DNA of 64,000 nt. Source: Clostridium sp. SY8519. Its GTDB lineage: Bacteria > Bacillota > Clostridia > Lachnospirales > Lachnospiraceae. The notes below the pieces were generated by a model. That model ran no database searches. It saw nothing but the letters and a program-made list of their open reading frames with translations, and was not told the DNA's origin. Position 1 is the stretch's first letter, and every line of letters begins with the position of its first letter. Location: the NCBI RefSeq assembly GCF_000270305.1, contig NC_015737.1, positions 1,240,501-1,304,500 on the forward strand. Direction: 5' to 3'. Of the stretch, positions 49,395 through 57,660 are shown piece after piece. The position numbers were made by a program, and so were the translations under genes.

Positions 49395-51217
49395 ATGAAA
49401 AATAGTATAAAAAGTATATTTACTTTAAATATAAAAATTCACATTATTATTTTATTGATAATCATGCTAGTTGCAAATTTCTTTACACCAAGGATTGTTG
49501 ATGACCTGGGACAGAAAGTGACGGATGGTATTGATTTTACAATATTATTTTCTTACATTAAAAGACGATATTTTTCCTGGTCAGGTAGGGCGATTGCGGA
49601 TTTTAACAATTCGTTTTTCTTAGGACTCCCTAAGGGAGTGTTTAATATAGTTAATGCAGGGATGTATGTGTTGTTTATTTATCTGCTCTGCAGACATTCT
49701 TTTGGCGCACAGAAACCGAAAAAGGAAAAAGTAGTTTTATCTTTTCTAATTGCACAGATATTAGTATTTTTTAATATTCCAAATTTTGGCCAGGTGATTC
49801 TTTGGGAATCAGGAGCAGCTAATTATTTATGGAATGGTGTATTTATTCTAGCGTTTCTCCTTCCCTATAGATGCTATTCAGATGGAGCCTGCAGAACTCA
49901 GAACGAGGATGTTATAGGTTATTATAAAAAACACAAAGTATTGTTTTTTTTCCTGTCCTTTTTGGGAATTATTGCAGGTTGGACGAATGAGAATACGGCA
50001 GGCGGATTAATCTTTTTAGAAGTAATATTTGTGATACAGTTGCTTATTCATAAAAAGAGAGTGCCACTATTTTTATGGACAGGGTTAGGGACATCCATTC
50101 TTGGATTTGCAGCTATGATATTAGCCCCAATTATATTCGCCAAGCCAAAGATATAGCTCATACACCAATGGCACATACTTCTAATACGATCGAAAATATT
50201 GCAAAGGACATTGTTGGAATTATAAAAGTTTATATTGGTTATCCGGGGTTAAGGTATGTTCTGATTTGTTTTATCGCACTGTTTGCTGTATTGATTGTAA
50301 TAAAACAAACAGAAGGTCTTAAGGCAGCAATGCTCTATGGAGTGGTTTCATTGTTGGTAACCGTAGCATATTCAGCTACAGGTCAGTCTCCGTTTTTTCA
50401 TCGTGGATTATTTGGATCCTCCTTCTTTTTTATCATAGCAGTTTTAATTTTAGTAAAGGAGTTAATAGAAAATAGAACGGGGTTTCAAATTTCTGCTGTT
50501 ATATCATCTGTAGTGGTCTTTTTTATGATATTGCAAGGGATTCTTTCCGGTATCGGAGTAGTTTCTCTTTATCAACAGGAGACTATTCGGCAGAGATATA
50601 CGATTGAGCAAAGTGCTAAAGGAAATAAAAATCCGACTATTCCATTAATTGAACGTACACAGGATTCTGTCTGGAATCCTTTCAATGGGTTACTGGATAT
50701 TTCAGCAGATCCAACGTATTGGACCAATTCATGTTTCAACAATTATTTTCATACAGAATCAGTTGTTGCTACAGACAGAGAAAGATGGAGACATTTTTAT
50801 CAAAATGGAAATCCATCACTTATGAATATTACAAATAGGTCTGACTACATAAAAAAAGGATTAAAACAAACAGGATTAACGAATATGATTGTTTTAGGAG
50901 AACATTTGCCACAGGATCTAAAAACATTTTTAAAAGAAAACGGAATCAATAATCCATCAAATTTTGCAGTGCTTTTAGTTGAAAATAAGAAAGTTATATC
51001 TATACCGAAAACAACACTTATTAAAAATCCGTCATTGAAAATAGGTAAAACTGTTGTAAAAGTAATATTTTCGGGTAAAAAGGTATCCTTCACGTCTGCA
51101 GATTTTACATGGAGTGATAATTACATAAATAACTCTGCGGTAATATCATTTGATGAAAATAATGCAGTATGTGATTATGTCTTACTTAATGTAGCAAAAG
51201 ACCGTGTGATTAGATAG
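49395..51217 (+). pseudogene. Frameshifted DUF6056-like multi-spanning membrane protein
   Basis: Two overlapping reading frames together encode one roughly 600-residue membrane protein. Frame one runs from ATG 49395 (GGAGGAG upstream) to a stop at 50156 and ends GFAAMILAP then out-of-frame residues. Frame two continues as NYIRQAKDIAH to the stop at 51217. Joining them at about 50124-50133 restores something close to the LAPGNYxR motif I associate with DUF6056 proteins; loss of four bases there explains the break. The N-terminal part has GRAIADFNNSFFLGLP and about ten helices in all; the C-terminal domain is extracytoplasmic. Beside gtrB/gtrA it takes the place of the serotype-specific membrane glycosyltransferase of Gtr cassettes. 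A sequencing error cannot be excluded. Confidence 0.75.
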
Positions 51218-51228
51218 GGAAGCTGAGT

Positions 51229-52221
51229 ATGACGAAACTATTAAGTGCAATTATTCCATGTTTTAATGAACAGGATAATGTGGAATATTTTTATGAAGAA
51301 TTTATGAAAAACAGATCTTTCTTTGAGAAAAATGAGTTAGAATATGAGCTTATTTATGTAGATGATGGATCAAAGGATGAAACAATTCGAAAGATAAAGG
51401 AAATTAATGAGAAGGACAGTAGAGTTGGATTAATTTCTTTTTCACGAAACTTTGGAAAAGAGGCTGCGATGTACGCCGGATTGCAGGAAGCAAATGGAGA
51501 TTATGTTGCCATTATGGATGCAGATTTACAAGATCCTCCATCTCTTTTACCGAAAATGTTCTCTTACATTATGGAAGGCTACGATCAAGTTGCAACAAGG
51601 CGAACCACAAGGGAGGGAGAACCACCAATTCGTAGTTGGTTTGCAAAAAGGTTTTATCATTTGATTAATCGTTTTTCAAAAACAGAGATTGTTGATGGAT
51701 CTCGCGATTTTCGTTTAATGACTCGACAAGTAGTAGACTCTATACTGGAGGTAACAGAATATAATAGATTTTCTAAAGGACTATTCTCGTGGGTTGGGTA
51801 TAAGACTAAGTGGATTGACTTTGAAAATGTGGAGCGAAAATATGGACAAACCAAGTGGTCATTTTGGTCACTTTTTCGGTATGCATTAGATGGAATCGTT
51901 GCGTATTCCACGGTGCCCCTTGCGCTTGCAAGCTTTTTTGGAATTATTTTTTGTATCATTGCATTATTGATGATTATTTTTATAATTATCCGAAAAATTA
52001 TTTTTGGTGATCCGACACCAGGATGGCCAAGTATGGTTTGTATTATACTTATTATTGGTGGAATACAACTTCTGTGTGTAGGAATTATAGGGCAGTATCT
52101 TGCCAAAACGTACCTTGAAGTAAAAAATAGACCGATTTTTTTGGTGAGTGAAAAAGTTAAGCCGGAGAAAAAATGGGTAGAAACGAAAAAAGATGTTAAA
52201 AAAGCTGATCGAAAAATATAA
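51229..52221 (+). CDS. GtrB-like polyprenyl-phosphate glycosyltransferase
   Basis: 330 aa. GT2 domain with SAIIPCFNEQDNV, VDDGSKDETI and the metal motif IMDADLQDPPSL. Two C-terminal membrane helices (about 232-256 and 266-290) as in GtrB, which transfers a sugar from a nucleotide donor to undecaprenyl phosphate on the cytoplasmic face. AT-rich codon use like the other two genes of this insert and unlike the flanks. It overlaps gtrA by 29 bases. The exact sugar (glucose or other) is unknown. Confidence 0.9.
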   Translation: MTKLLSAIIPCFNEQDNVEYFYEEFMKNRSFFEKNELEYELIYVDDGSKDETIRKIKEINEKDSRVGLISFSRNFGKEAAMYAGLQEANGDYVAIMDADLQDPPSLLPKMFSYIMEGYDQVATRRTTREGEPPIRSWFAKRFYHLINRFSKTEIVDGSRDFRLMTRQVVDSILEVTEYNRFSKGLFSWVGYKTKWIDFENVERKYGQTKWSFWSLFRYALDGIVAYSTVPLALASFFGIIFCIIALLMIIFIIIRKIIFGDPTPGWPSMVCIILIIGGIQLLCVGIIGQYLAKTYLEVKNRPIFLVSEKVKPEKKWVETKKDVKKADRKI

Positions 52222-52603
52222 GGATATTATTCCATACGGAGTTTTTGGTGTTTTAACAACACTTGTAAATATTTCGTCGTATTGGCTGATGGCACATCCG
52301 ATCAAAATGCCGGTTATGCCGGCGACAGTGATTGCATGGATATTGTCAGTGCTGTTTGCTTATTTTACCAATCGAAAATGGGTATTCCACAGCGAAGCGA
52401 CTGGAACGACAGCAATTGCTAAAGAAATGGTAATGTTTTTTGGTGCGAGGCTTGCTACAGGAGTCATAGATTGGGCATGTATGTTTATATTTGTAGATAT
52501 CATTGGATTCAATGATGTGATGATAAAGACTCTTGCAAATGTTGTTGTTATTATACTGAATTATGTAGCAAGTAAGTTTTTAATTTTTAAGAAAACTACC
52601 TAA
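52193..52603 (+). CDS. GtrA-family membrane protein (lipid-linked sugar flippase type)
   Basis: 136 aa with four membrane helices and the GtrA signature regions (YGVFGVLTTLVNISSYWLM; FAYFTNRKWVF; VASKFLIFKK). GtrA proteins are thought to flip the polyprenyl-P-sugar made by GtrB. It overlaps gtrB, supporting co-translation. AT-rich. Confidence 0.9.
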   Translation: MLKKLIEKYKDIIPYGVFGVLTTLVNISSYWLMAHPIKMPVMPATVIAWILSVLFAYFTNRKWVFHSEATGTTAIAKEMVMFFGARLATGVIDWACMFIFVDIIGFNDVMIKTLANVVVIILNYVASKFLIFKKTT

Positions 52604-52983
52604 GGTATTATGCTGAAGGAACACTGATCCGGAATTGGTGGATCTGCTGGCAGTTTTACTGACAATAGGCTGCTGTTATTTTATTGGTTTACATCTTCTC
52701 GGAAAATAAAAATATTGTATTTATCTTATGCGCATTAACCTTTAGAGCCTGAAAACAAATAGGTAAAACTATAAGTAGTGCACAAGCTGAAAAATAATAT
52801 TGACAAACTATATTGAGTAAAATATAATTGAACCATAGAAAAAAGAAACGCAAATGCAGCCACCGAAAGTTCCTCAGGAAACATCGGCAGAAAACAATCG
52901 CTCACAGATCGGAGGTACTGCATTTTTTCACCGGACGGCGGCTGCCGGGCAGTCCGACAGACAGATGAAAGGAGATCATCACT
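52604..52983. other. Right border of the AT-rich insert and trxA leader
   Basis: About 380 bases without a clear gene. A short open frame at 52635-52709 (TTG start, 24 codons) encodes a hydrophobic tail ending FIGLHLLGK, possibly a remnant of a membrane protein. A perfect promoter lies at 52800-52828. The remainder is a 150-base trxA leader in normal GC composition from about 52850 on, marking the border. Confidence 0.5.
52800..52828 (+). promoter_or_regulatory. Consensus promoter of trxA
   Basis: TTGACA (52800-52805), 17 bases, TATAAT (52823-52828), both perfect. The leader to trxA is about 150 bases, with RBS AAAGGAG. Confidence 0.88.
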
Positions 52984-53295
52984 ATGGCAAAGATTGAATT
53001 AACAAAAGAGAATTTCGCACAGGAAGTATTACAGTCAGACAAACCGGTTCTCATTGATTTCTGGGCAAGCTGGTGCGGCCCCTGCAAGATGCTGTCGCCG
53101 GTCATTGATCAGCTGGCAGAGGAAGCGGTTGATTTCAAGGTGGCAAGTGTGGATACAGAGGACCAGATGGATCTGGCAGTGTCCCACAACATCACATCCA
53201 TTCCCTGCCTGGTTGTATACAAGGACGGCAAGGAAGTGAACCGGAGCGTCGGATTTATTCCGAAAGAAAAGATTCTGGAACTGGTGAACGCATAA
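52984..53295 (+). CDS. trxA: Thioredoxin
   Basis: 103 aa. Active site WASWCGPCKM with Cys31 and Cys34, the buried Asp region and cis-Pro SIPCLVVYKDG. The residue before the cis-Pro segment is followed by an extra Cys (IPC). Reduced by the downstream reductase. RBS AAAGGAG. Confidence 0.96.
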   Translation: MAKIELTKENFAQEVLQSDKPVLIDFWASWCGPCKMLSPVIDQLAEEAVDFKVASVDTEDQMDLAVSHNITSIPCLVVYKDGKEVNRSVGFIPKEKILELVNA

Positions 53296-53325
53296 ATATC
53301 AGAAGGAACGTACCGTATGGGAGAG

Positions 53326-53371
53326 ATCCCGGCGCTTCCCGGGAAAAACGGGACAGGGCGCCGGGATTTTT
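53326..53371 (+). terminator. Intrinsic terminator between trxA and trxB
   Basis: ATCCCGGCGC (53326-53335) with GCGCCGGGAT (53358-53367), then TTTT. It would keep trxA in excess over trxB. Confidence 0.8.
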
Positions 53372-53432
53372 CAGAACAGAGCGGCAGTTCCGGCGGACAG
53401 TTTTGGAATGCAGAAAGGAATGGTGCAGCAGA

Positions 53433-54335
53433 ATGAAAGATATTATTATCATCGGCGGCGGTCCGGCAGGACTGAGCGCGGCAATTTACGGAGTACGGGC
53501 CGGCAAGAGTGTGCTGGTTCTGGAAGGAAATATGATCGGCGGACAGATTCTGAATACGCCGGAAATAGAGAACTATCCGGGAATCCCTCATATCAGCGGA
53601 TTTGAATTTGTGACAGGTCTGCAGCAGCAGGCGACAGATCTGGGCGCGGAACTGGCCTATGAGGCAGTGACTTCTGTGGAGGACCTGGGGGATCACAAAG
53701 TGGTGCATACCGCGCAGAATGCGTACCCTTGCAAAGCAGTGATCCTGGCCACCGGAGCAAAGAACCGGCCCATGGGACTGGAGAAGGAGAAAGAGCTGAT
53801 CGGGAAAGGCATTTCCTACTGCGCGACCTGCGACGGAATGTTTTACCGCGGCAAAGTGACCGCGGTCTACGGCGGCGGCAATACGGCACTGGAAGACGCG
53901 GCTTATCTGTCCAATGTCTGCGAGAAAGTCTACCTGATTCATCGGAGAGATCAGTTCCGCGGGGATGAGCAGGATGTGGAGCGTCTGAGAAAACGGGACA
54001 ATGTAGTCTTTCTACTGGATTCTGTCATTGATTCCCTGAAGGCGGAGGATCGGCTGACAGGGCTGGTGCTGCGCAATGTAAAAACCGGGGAACTGACGGA
54101 GCTGGCAGTGGACGGACTGTTCGTGGCCATCGGTCAGATGCCGGTGAATGATGTCTTCTCCAATATTACCGATCTGGACGGCAAAGGATATATCCAGGCC
54201 GGAGAAGACTGCCGGACCAATACCCCGGGTGTATTTACCGCGGGTGACTGCCGGACCAAGGATGTGCGCCAGCTGACCACCGCGGCGGCGGACGGAGCAG
54301 TGGCGGCCCTGGCAGCGGCCGCATATATCGGATAG
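53433..54335 (+). CDS. trxB: Thioredoxin-disulfide reductase
   Basis: 300 aa from the ATG at 53433 (start of the FAD fold); AAAGGAA is 13 bases away. FAD motif IIGGGPAGLSAAIYG, redox centre CATCD with Cys130 and Cys133, NADPH motif GGGNTALEDA, and C-terminal FAD block FTAGDCRTKDVRQLTTAAADG. The NADPH-binding HRRDQFR is present, so NADPH is the likely donor. Next to trxA. Confidence 0.95.
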   Translation: MKDIIIIGGGPAGLSAAIYGVRAGKSVLVLEGNMIGGQILNTPEIENYPGIPHISGFEFVTGLQQQATDLGAELAYEAVTSVEDLGDHKVVHTAQNAYPCKAVILATGAKNRPMGLEKEKELIGKGISYCATCDGMFYRGKVTAVYGGGNTALEDAAYLSNVCEKVYLIHRRDQFRGDEQDVERLRKRDNVVFLLDSVIDSLKAEDRLTGLVLRNVKTGELTELAVDGLFVAIGQMPVNDVFSNITDLDGKGYIQAGEDCRTNTPGVFTAGDCRTKDVRQLTTAAADGAVAALAAAAYIG

Positions 54336-54353
54336 AGAAAGAGGCAGATAGTG

Positions 54354-54800
54354 ATGACACAGGAATACAATCCCGATGAAGCATTAAAACTGGAAAACCA
54401 GCTGTGCTTTCCGCTGTATGCGGCAGCCCGGCTGGTTACCGGCAGATATACACCCTACTTAAAACCACTGGGACTGACTTATACCCAGTATATTGTGTTT
54501 CTGGTGCTGTGGGAGCAGGACGGCATTTCCATGGGCGAGCTCGGCAGCAAGCTGTTCCTGGACAACGGAACCCTGACGCCGTTAGTGAAAAAAATGGAAA
54601 AAGCCGGGTATGTGACCCGAAGCCGGAGCGAAGAGGATGAACGGGTGGTACTTATCTCCCTGACGGACCAGGGACGGGCCATGAAAGAAAAGGTGAAAAA
54701 TATTCCCCTGGAGCTGGCAGGCTGTCTCCATATGAGACGGGAAGACATGGTGCGTCTCCATGATCAGCTGTACCGCATTTTGAAACTGGAGGAATCCTGA
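54354..54800 (+). CDS. OhrR-type MarR-family organic peroxide sensor
   Basis: 148 aa from ATG 54354 (GTG 54351 is possible). The opening LKLENQLCFPLYAAAR places Cys18 where OhrR has its peroxidatic Cys15. The winged-helix part LDNGTLTPLVKKMEKAGYVTRSRSEEDERVVL is OhrR-like (quoted in parts). A second Cys124 (LAGCLH) lies at the spacing expected of two-Cys OhrR proteins. No ohrA gene adjoins; the gene lies 18 bases after trxB, so it may autoregulate a thiol-redox unit. Confidence 0.85.
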   Translation: MTQEYNPDEALKLENQLCFPLYAAARLVTGRYTPYLKPLGLTYTQYIVFLVLWEQDGISMGELGSKLFLDNGTLTPLVKKMEKAGYVTRSRSEEDERVVLISLTDQGRAMKEKVKNIPLELAGCLHMRREDMVRLHDQLYRILKLEES

Positions 54801-54803
54801 ACA

Positions 54804-54960
54804 AGAGATTCGAATAGAAGGATTCGGAAAGAAGAATCTGAAACGAGGGATTCGCACAGAAGGATTCGGAAAGCGGAATCCAGATAATGAGGGATTCGCA
54901 CAGAAGGATTCGGAAAAAGGAATCCAGATAACGAGGGATCCGGAAAAGAAAGGATCAGCC
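54804..54960. repeat. 44-bp imperfect tandem repeat, about 3.5 copies
   Basis: Units begin at 54804, 54846, 54890 and 54934 (42, 44, 44 bases and a partial). Units two and three differ at only a few bases. Each contains GGATTC...GAATCC (or a close variant), so each RNA copy can form a 6-bp hairpin. Located right after the OhrR gene. Confidence 0.85.
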
Positions 54961-55070
54961 GGAGCGGAGCAGATCTGAGACGGTGGATGCGAAATATAAC
55001 TGATAAAACAAAGATAATAATATAATAAACACACAACTTAAAAATAAAATAAAAAATAATAGAAAACTAT

Positions 55071-55400
55071 TTGACATCTTGTTTTTATGGTGATACAATA
55101 AAGTCACAAAAGAAACAGAGATAACTTTTTTCAAAAAGACGTCTACTATATCTTTTGTACTACTTGACAGGAGGACCGGACCAATGGGATGAATTGTTTG
55201 ACAAGAGAATGACAAGAGTTCTGATGATGAATCGGGATGTTGACAATGATCTTGTATCAAGGAGAGGAATCCGTTATGAAAGGAAGAAGTCCATAGCTGT
55301 TAAGTAAAAATCCATAGAAAGAGAGGTTATATAGTGAAGCTTCTAGAATTTCATTCATAGAGCTGTCTGGTGACGAGAAAACCGGGCAGCTCTTTTTTTG
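55071..55400 (+). other. Orphan transcription unit with small reading frames
   Basis: Promoter TTGACA (55071-55076), 17 bases, TACAAT (55094-55099); terminator stem AGAGCTGTCTGGT (55359-55371) with ACCGGGCAGCTCT (55381-55393) and TTTTTTT. The roughly 290-base RNA has no gene-sized frame. Inside are ATG 55209-55307 (32 codons; the frame stays open back to TTG 55164 and codes a charged WDELFDKRMTRVL-like peptide), a two-codon ATG 55184 frame placed after AGGAGG, and GTG 55334-55360 (MKLLEFHS) after GAGAGG, whose stop codon abuts the terminator. It could be an sRNA, a small-protein gene or a leader-peptide attenuator. Confidence 0.55.
55359..55400 (+). terminator. Strong intrinsic terminator
   Basis: A 13-bp stem with G-U pairs (55359-55371 with 55381-55393) followed by seven T. 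It ends the orphan unit before the antiporter promoter. Confidence 0.88.
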
Positions 55401-55409
55401 ATTGTTTCA

Positions 55410-55439
55410 TTGTCCCAAAATTGAATTCCGTGGTATGAT
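55410..55439 (+). promoter_or_regulatory. Candidate promoter of the Ca2+/Na+ antiporter
   Basis: TTGTCC (55410-55415), 18 bases, TATGAT (55434-55439), with a leader of about 105 bases. Confidence 0.5.
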
Positions 55440-55552
55440 ATCTCTCATAAGATTTTCCGGCGGGATTCTGCGCAGAAAGCGAAAGAGCCGGAAGATCCGC
55501 TTTCTGTCCGGATCCGGGCAGAATTAAGATCTGAAAAGAGGAGAGAACGTAT

Positions 55553-56554
55553 ATGGATTTTTCGAATCATCTGCTGCTGGCAGTGGTATTTCTGGTGATC
55601 GGTTTTGTCTTACTGATCAAAGGCGCCGATCTGTTTGTCGAGGGAAGTTCCAGCATTGCGAAAAAGCTGAATGTACCGGCCATGATCATCGGCCTGACCA
55701 TTGTGGCAATGGGCACCAGCCTGCCGGAACTGGCCGTCAGCCTGACCGCTTCCATGGCAGGCAACAATGAACTGGCGGTCAGCAATGTGCTGGGTTCCAA
55801 CCTGTTTAATCTGACGGTGGTGATCGGTGTCTGCGCGCTGATTGTACCGGTAACGGTACAGAAAAATACGCTGCAGAGAGATTTCCCGGTGTCTGTTATC
55901 AGCACCATCCTTCTGTTTGCGCTGGGGATCGGCGGAATGACCATCGGACATGCGGATGGTGTGATCTTAAGCGCGCTGTTTGTGATTTTTCTGATCCTGA
56001 TGGTGCGCTCTGCGTTAAAGGCCAGAAAAGCGGCATTGACGGAGTTTTCGCCGGAAGCAGCGGAACTGGAGCTGGAAGAAGAGGAAGTCAGCGAGGATAT
56101 CCGGGTGATTCCGGTATGGCGCTGCATTCTGTATATTGGTCTGGGAATCGCGGGAATCATTCTGGGCTCAGACTGGGTGGTAGGCGCGGCCAGTGCCATT
56201 GCGGCGCAGTTCGGACTGAGTCAGAACCTTATCGGCCTGACGATTGTGGCCATCGGTACCAGTCTGCCGGAACTGGTGACTTCTGTGACCGCCGCCCGGA
56301 AGAACGAGGTGGACCTGGCGCTGGGCAATGCGCTGGGTTCCAATATTTTTAATGTTTTTCTGATTCTGGGCGTATCCGGAGCCATCAGCCCCATGGGATA
56401 CGGCACGGAGAACATGATCGATACGATTATTCTGCTTGGGGCCAGCCTGCTGGTATGGATGTTTGCTGCCAGCTCCAGAAAAATTGTGCGCAAAGAGGGA
56501 ATTGTGATGCTTCTGGTCTATGCGGCGGATATGGTCTATATCTGTCTCCGGTAG
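55553..56554 (+). CDS. Calcium/sodium antiporter (CaCA family, YrbG-like)
   Basis: 333 aa with ten hydrophobic segments in two inverted halves. Both alpha repeats are intact: LTIVAMGTSLPELAVS with NVLGSNLFNL, and LTIVAIGTSLPELVTS with NALGSNIFNV. These hold the ion-binding Glu residues. An acidic loop (about 164-185, LELEEEEVSED) lies between the halves. The family exchanges Ca2+ for Na+ or K+. RBS AGAGGAGAG. Single gene. Confidence 0.93.
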   Translation: MDFSNHLLLAVVFLVIGFVLLIKGADLFVEGSSSIAKKLNVPAMIIGLTIVAMGTSLPELAVSLTASMAGNNELAVSNVLGSNLFNLTVVIGVCALIVPVTVQKNTLQRDFPVSVISTILLFALGIGGMTIGHADGVILSALFVIFLILMVRSALKARKAALTEFSPEAAELELEEEEVSEDIRVIPVWRCILYIGLGIAGIILGSDWVVGAASAIAAQFGLSQNLIGLTIVAIGTSLPELVTSVTAARKNEVDLALGNALGSNIFNVFLILGVSGAISPMGYGTENMIDTIILLGASLLVWMFAASSRKIVRKEGIVMLLVYAADMVYICLR

Positions 56555-56586
56555 CTGACACAGGACTGATACAGGCCGCGCAGCCC

Positions 56587-56673
56587 GGAACTGTGCGGCC
56601 GCAGAGAGCCGACGTGCATTCTGGAACCGTGCGGCCGCAGACCGTGTGGCTGCGGACCGTGCCGCTTCAGCGG
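56587..56673. repeat. GC-rich short repeats after the antiporter gene
   Basis: Four imperfect copies of a 15-18 base motif (GTGCGGCCGCAGA-like) at about 56592, 56628, 56643 and 56657, in the gap before the convergent pseudouridine synthase gene. No gene seen here. Confidence 0.6.
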
Positions 56674-57575
56674 CCGGAGAACGGAGCGGGAACTGCGGCA
56701 AGACAGCCGCGCATATCTTCGGGCAGCGGGGAAGAAAGGTGCAGTTTTTGACGGGTGATCGGATGGACAAAGTCCAGGCCGAAGCAGTGGAGCGCCTGGC
56801 GGCCCAGGGCGGTATTTCCCGGATTGTAGAGAAAATCGCCGATCAGCGGATGCCCGATATGGCGCATGTGGACGCGGATCTGGTGGGTTCTGCCGGTGTC
56901 CGGGATCAGGTGTGCCAGGGACAGGTCCTTTTCCGGATCATAGAAGAGCCGGGAGTAGCGGGTCAGCGCCCGGTCTCCCCGGGCAAAGTCAACACAGCGG
57001 GCAATCACAGACCCCTGTACCCGGGCGATGGGAGCATCTATGACACCGGCGCAGGGGATCCGTCCCTGACAGATCGCCAGATAGGTTTTTTGTATAGTTG
57101 CGTGGGCACGGTTCAGGATGGAAGCGGCCAGCCTGTTTTTGGCAAGGAGCACCAGTCCGGTGGTATCCCGGTCCAGCCGGGTGATGCAGCGGAAGGTAAA
57201 GGGAATGCCGGCCTGCTGATAGTGCCAAGCCAACGCGTTGGCCAGGGTGTTGTCATGGTTGTTGACAGAAGGGTGAACCGGCATATCGGCGGGCTTGTCT
57301 GCCAGCAGCAGATCCTCGTCTTCATAGAGGATGCGGCAGGGAAGAGACACCGGACGGACGCCCGGAGAGGCTTCTTCCGAAAATACCGTCTGCAGCACAT
57401 CTCCGGTATGCAGAATCCTCCGGACACCGGCGTGGGCGCCGTTGACGGTAATGCCCCGCTCATCTTTCTTGAGTCCGATGAGAATCTGCCGGGTATAGCT
57501 GCGGGACAGCAGGAAGGCAGCAGTGTCCATTCCGTCTGCTTCCGCGGGGATCGTGTAAGTAAAGATGCGTTCCAT
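56667..57575 (-). CDS. RluA-family 23S rRNA/tRNA pseudouridine synthase
   Basis: 302 aa. N-terminal S4-like RNA-binding part (LLSRSYTRQILIGLKKD...ITVNGAHAGVRRILHTGDV, quoted in parts). The catalytic block is CITRLDRDTTGLVLLAKN with the nucleophilic Asp, and the C-terminal motif is LIPDTGRTHQIRVHMRHIGHPLIGD. RBS AAAGGA precedes the ATG. This is the RluD-like form with S4 domain, unlike the shorter paralogue at 26641. Target uridines unknown. Confidence 0.92.
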   Translation of the reverse strand: MERIFTYTIPAEADGMDTAAFLLSRSYTRQILIGLKKDERGITVNGAHAGVRRILHTGDVLQTVFSEEASPGVRPVSLPCRILYEDEDLLLADKPADMPVHPSVNNHDNTLANALAWHYQQAGIPFTFRCITRLDRDTTGLVLLAKNRLAASILNRAHATIQKTYLAICQGRIPCAGVIDAPIARVQGSVIARCVDFARGDRALTRYSRLFYDPEKDLSLAHLIPDTGRTHQIRVHMRHIGHPLIGDFLYNPGNTALGRQALHCFGLDFVHPITRQKLHLSSPLPEDMRGCLAAVPAPFSGR

Positions 57576-57660
57576 GGGAGATCCTTTCTGGAATGAGTTC
57601 TGTTCGTTGGGCTAATAACAGTTATAGCAGATTTTTCAGGAAATAGACAGAGCGCGGGAA

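Larger units (their letters stand above)
54801..55552. other. Long accessory intergenic region (repeats, orphan unit, CaCA leader)
   Basis: About 750 bases without a large gene. Contains 44-base tandem repeats (54804-54960), an AT-rich segment, a promoter at 55071-55099, several tiny reading frames, a strong terminator at 55359-55400, and a separate promoter for the antiporter at 55410-55439. Confidence 0.6.

Noticed and set aside
49306..52983. Prophage or transposon carrying the glycosylation genes
   Set aside because: No integrase, transposase, terminal inverted repeats or att-like direct repeats were seen at the borders.
54804..54960. CRISPR array
   Set aside because: The repeats are contiguous tandem copies with no unique spacers between them and no cas genes nearby.
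55100..55360. 6S RNA, tmRNA, RNase P RNA or a known riboswitch in the orphan unit
   Set aside because: None of the conserved sequence blocks of these RNAs could be recognised; left as an unassigned unit.
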